A stretch of 64,000 nucleotides of DNA from assembly GCA_022560025.1 (NCBI GenBank), contig JAFISE010000007.1, forward strand, positions 248,001 through 312,000, read 5' to 3'. A model generated the notes under the pieces. The model was given only the letters and a program-made list of their open reading frames with translations. It had not been told where the DNA came from and made no database searches. Below, one piece after another: positions 61,854 to 64,000 of the stretch (the stretch's first letter is position 1; each line of letters opens with the position of its first letter). A program made the translations under genes and the position numbers. This DNA comes from Stagonosporopsis chrysanthemi. Its lineage: Eukaryota; Ascomycota; Dothideomycetes; Pleosporales; Didymellaceae.

Positions 61854-64000
61854 ATGGTCAAGTAAGTGCTGCCACGCCGCTGGCCTTGGGATGGTGCAGT
61901 CTCGAGGCGGCGTCTTGTAATTGATGGGACGATGCTAACATGCCGCCAGCTTCACCACCGAGGAGGTACGTTTGCGCACACACCCCGCATCATGCGACGA
62001 TATTCGAGCCCGACGAGCACAGCATGCTAACAGCGCTCCAGATCCGTGGTCTCATGGACAACCCGGCGAACATCCGTAACATGTCCGTCATTGCCCACGG
62101 TAAGCATTTTCGAGCTCGACATGTTCCAGGATTCCGCTGATTACCCCGCCACAGTCGACCACGGCAAGTCCACCCTCACCGACTCGCTCGTCCAGCGTGC
62201 TGGTATCATCTCGGCCGCCAACGCCGGTTCTGCGCGTTTCACCGACACTCGTGCCGACGAGCAGGAGCGTGGTGTCACCATCAAGTCCACCGCCATCTCC
62301 CTGTTCGCTACCCTCCAGGACCCCGATGACATGAAGGACATCCCCGTCAAGACCGAGAAGAACGAGTTTTTGATCAACTTGATCGACTCGCCCGGTCACG
62401 TTGATTTCTCCTCTGAAGTCACCGCTGCTCTCCGTGTCACCGACGGTGCCCTTGTCGTCGTCGACACCATCGAGGGTGTGTGCGTCCAGACCGAGACTGT
62501 GCTCCGCCAGGCTCTCGGTGAGCGCATCAAGCCCGTCGTTGTCATCAACAAGGTCGACCGTGCTCTTCTCGAGCTCCAGGTCTCCAAGGAGGACCTGTAC
62601 CAGAACTTCTCTCGTGTCATCGAGTCCGTCAACGTCGTCATCGCCACCTACTTCGACAAGTCTCTCGGTGACGTCCAGGTCTACCCCGAGAAGGGCACCA
62701 TTGCCTTTGGTTCCGGTCTGCACGGATGGGCCTTCACCATCCGCCAGTTCGCCACTAGGTACGCCAAGAAGTTCGGTGTCGACAAGAACAAGATGTGCGA
62801 GCGCCTGTGGGGTGACTCTTTCTTCAACCCCAAGACCAAGAAGTGGACCAAGGTCGGCACACACGAGGGCAAGCCCCTTGAGCGTGCTTTCAACCAGTTC
62901 ATCTTGGACCCCATTTTCCGCATCTTCAACGCGGTCATGAACTTCAAGACCGACGAGATCCCCACTCTCCTCGAGAAGCTTGAGATCAAGCTCACCAGCG
63001 ACGAGAAGGACCTCGAGGGCAAGGCACTCCTCAAGGTTGTCATGCGCAAGTTCCTCCCCGCTGCCGACGCTCTCCTCGAGATGATGATTCTCCACCTTCC
63101 TTCTCCCGCCACCGCTCAGAAGTACCGTATGGAGACTCTGTACGAGGGTCCCCACGACGACGTCAACGCCATCGCCATCCGCGACTGCGACGCCAAGGGT
63201 CCCCTCATGTTGTACGTCTCCAAGATGGTCCCCACCTCCGACAAGGGCCGTTTCTACGCCTTCGGTCGTGTCTTCGCCGGAACTGTCCGCTCCGGTCTCA
63301 AGGTCCGCATCCAGGGCCCCAACTACGTTCCCGGCAAGAAGGACGACCTGTTCATCAAGGCCATCCAGCGTACCATTCTCATGATGGGCCGTTTCGTCGA
63401 GCCCATCGACGATGTTCCCGCTGGTAACATTCTTGGTCTTGTCGGTGTCGACCAGTTCTTGCTCAAGTCTGGTACCCTCACCACCAACGAGACTGCCCAC
63501 AACCTCAAGGTTATGAAGTTCTCCGTTTCCCCCGTCGTGCAGCGTTCCGTCGAGGTCAAGAACGCCCAGGATCTTCCCAAGCTTGTCGAGGGTCTCAAGC
63601 GTCTCTCCAAGTCCGACCCCTGTGTCCTGACCTACATCTCCGACTCCGGTGAGCACGTTGTCGCCGGTGCCGGTGAGCTCCACTTGGAGATTTGCCTGAA
63701 GGATCTCGAGGAGGACCACGCTGGTGTCCCTCTCCGTGTTTCCGACCCCGTTGTCCAGTATCGTGAGACCGTCAACGGCACATCGAGCATGACTGCTCTG
63801 TCCAAGTCGCCCAACAAGCACAACCGTCTCTACGTCACTGCTCAGCCCCTTGACGAGGAGGTCTCCCTGGCCATCGAGGCTGGCAAGATTGGCCCCCGTG
63901 ACGATTTCAAGGCTCGTGCCCGTATCCTCGCCGACGAGCACGGCTGGGACGTTACCGATGCCCGTAAGATTTGGTGCTTCGGTCCCGACACCACCGGTGC
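61854..64000 (+). CDS. EFT1: Elongation factor 2, 3' end cut by window
   Basis: GTPase that moves tRNA and mRNA on the cytosolic ribosome. Exons 61854-61861 (8 nt), 61950-61965 (16 nt), 62042-62099, then 62155 to beyond 64000; together ~642 residues of ~840. The start MVNFTTEEIRGLMDNPANIRNMSVIAHVDHGKSTL is formed only by the three splices. GTP-binding motifs: AHVDHGKST (G1), RGVTIKST (G2), DSPGHVDF (G3) and NKVD (G4). Domain II/III blocks (FYAFGRVFAGTV, GELHLEICLKDLEED) follow. The sequence after 62155 has very strong codon bias (mostly C-ending codons), the mark of very high expression. The diphthamide His region lies beyond the window. Symbol by yeast homology. Confidence 0.97.

Noticed and set aside
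62088..63941. 617-codon open frame on the minus strand
   Set aside because: Exactly antisense to eEF2. The C-ending codon bias of that gene removes stops from this frame; the Val/Leu/Gly/Asp-repetitive translation is a shadow.
1..64000. tRNA or 5S genes
   Set aside because: I looked for B-box-like GGTTCGANTCC on both strands and saw no match with a plausible cloverleaf; a tRNAscan run would decide.

Overview
This window is nuclear DNA from a filamentous ascomycete (Pezizomycotina). The evidence is short spliceosomal introns (mostly 44-58 nt, GT-AG with CTAAC/CTGAC-like branch sites), fungal-only families (HET domain, Ask1 of the DASH complex, Lsb6-type PI4-kinase, Erg5, TRK potassium transporter, ascomycete ATP9) and the size and spacing of the genes. 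A Dothideomycete is likely from the mix of families, but that is an inference. I support about 28 protein genes, many with intron models in which the reading phases add up. I saw no tRNA, rRNA, CRISPR array or intact transposon.

Layout. 0-15 kb: 3' part of an endopolygalacturonase, an NAD(P)-binding protein, a long gene-poor stretch with a decayed membrane-protein ORF, the TRK transporter, an F-box gene with an apparent frameshift, a HET-domain protein, and an SDR with a mitochondrial presequence and a GC-AG intron. 15-33 kb: mostly housekeeping (Ask1, type II PI4-kinase, a Rad5/HLTF-like SNF2 ATPase), then an anion:cation-type MFS transporter, a secreted endonuclease/phosphatase-fold enzyme and an uncharacterised gene. 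35-47 kb: a dense run of enzymes (two secreted serine hydrolases, a cytochrome P450, a cis-CaaD-like tautomerase, a Gfo/Idh/MocA (Gal80-like) protein, a sulfite-oxidase-like Mo enzyme, a nitrilase and an SDR), arranged in divergent and convergent pairs; this looks like a catabolic or specialised-metabolism cluster. 47-58 kb: housekeeping again (Ctk2 cyclin, Erg5 sterol C-22 desaturase, Pms1 mismatch repair) and one lineage-restricted gene. 58-64 kb: nuclear ATP9, a secreted protein with four repeats and Kex2 sites, and the 5' three quarters of eEF2.

The three signals I would look at first are: (1) the gene at 60404-60925, a signal peptide followed by four imperfect 22-residue repeats with Lys-Arg sites, i.e. 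a Kex2-processed repeat protein of unknown function; (2) the 35-47 kb enzyme cluster, with a 16-nt perfect palindrome and three copies of a 14-18 nt motif in one of its bidirectional promoters; (3) a 43-bp tandem duplication carrying a CCAAT box in the upstream region of ERG5, formally similar to the promoter duplications known at cyp51A in azole-resistant Aspergillus.
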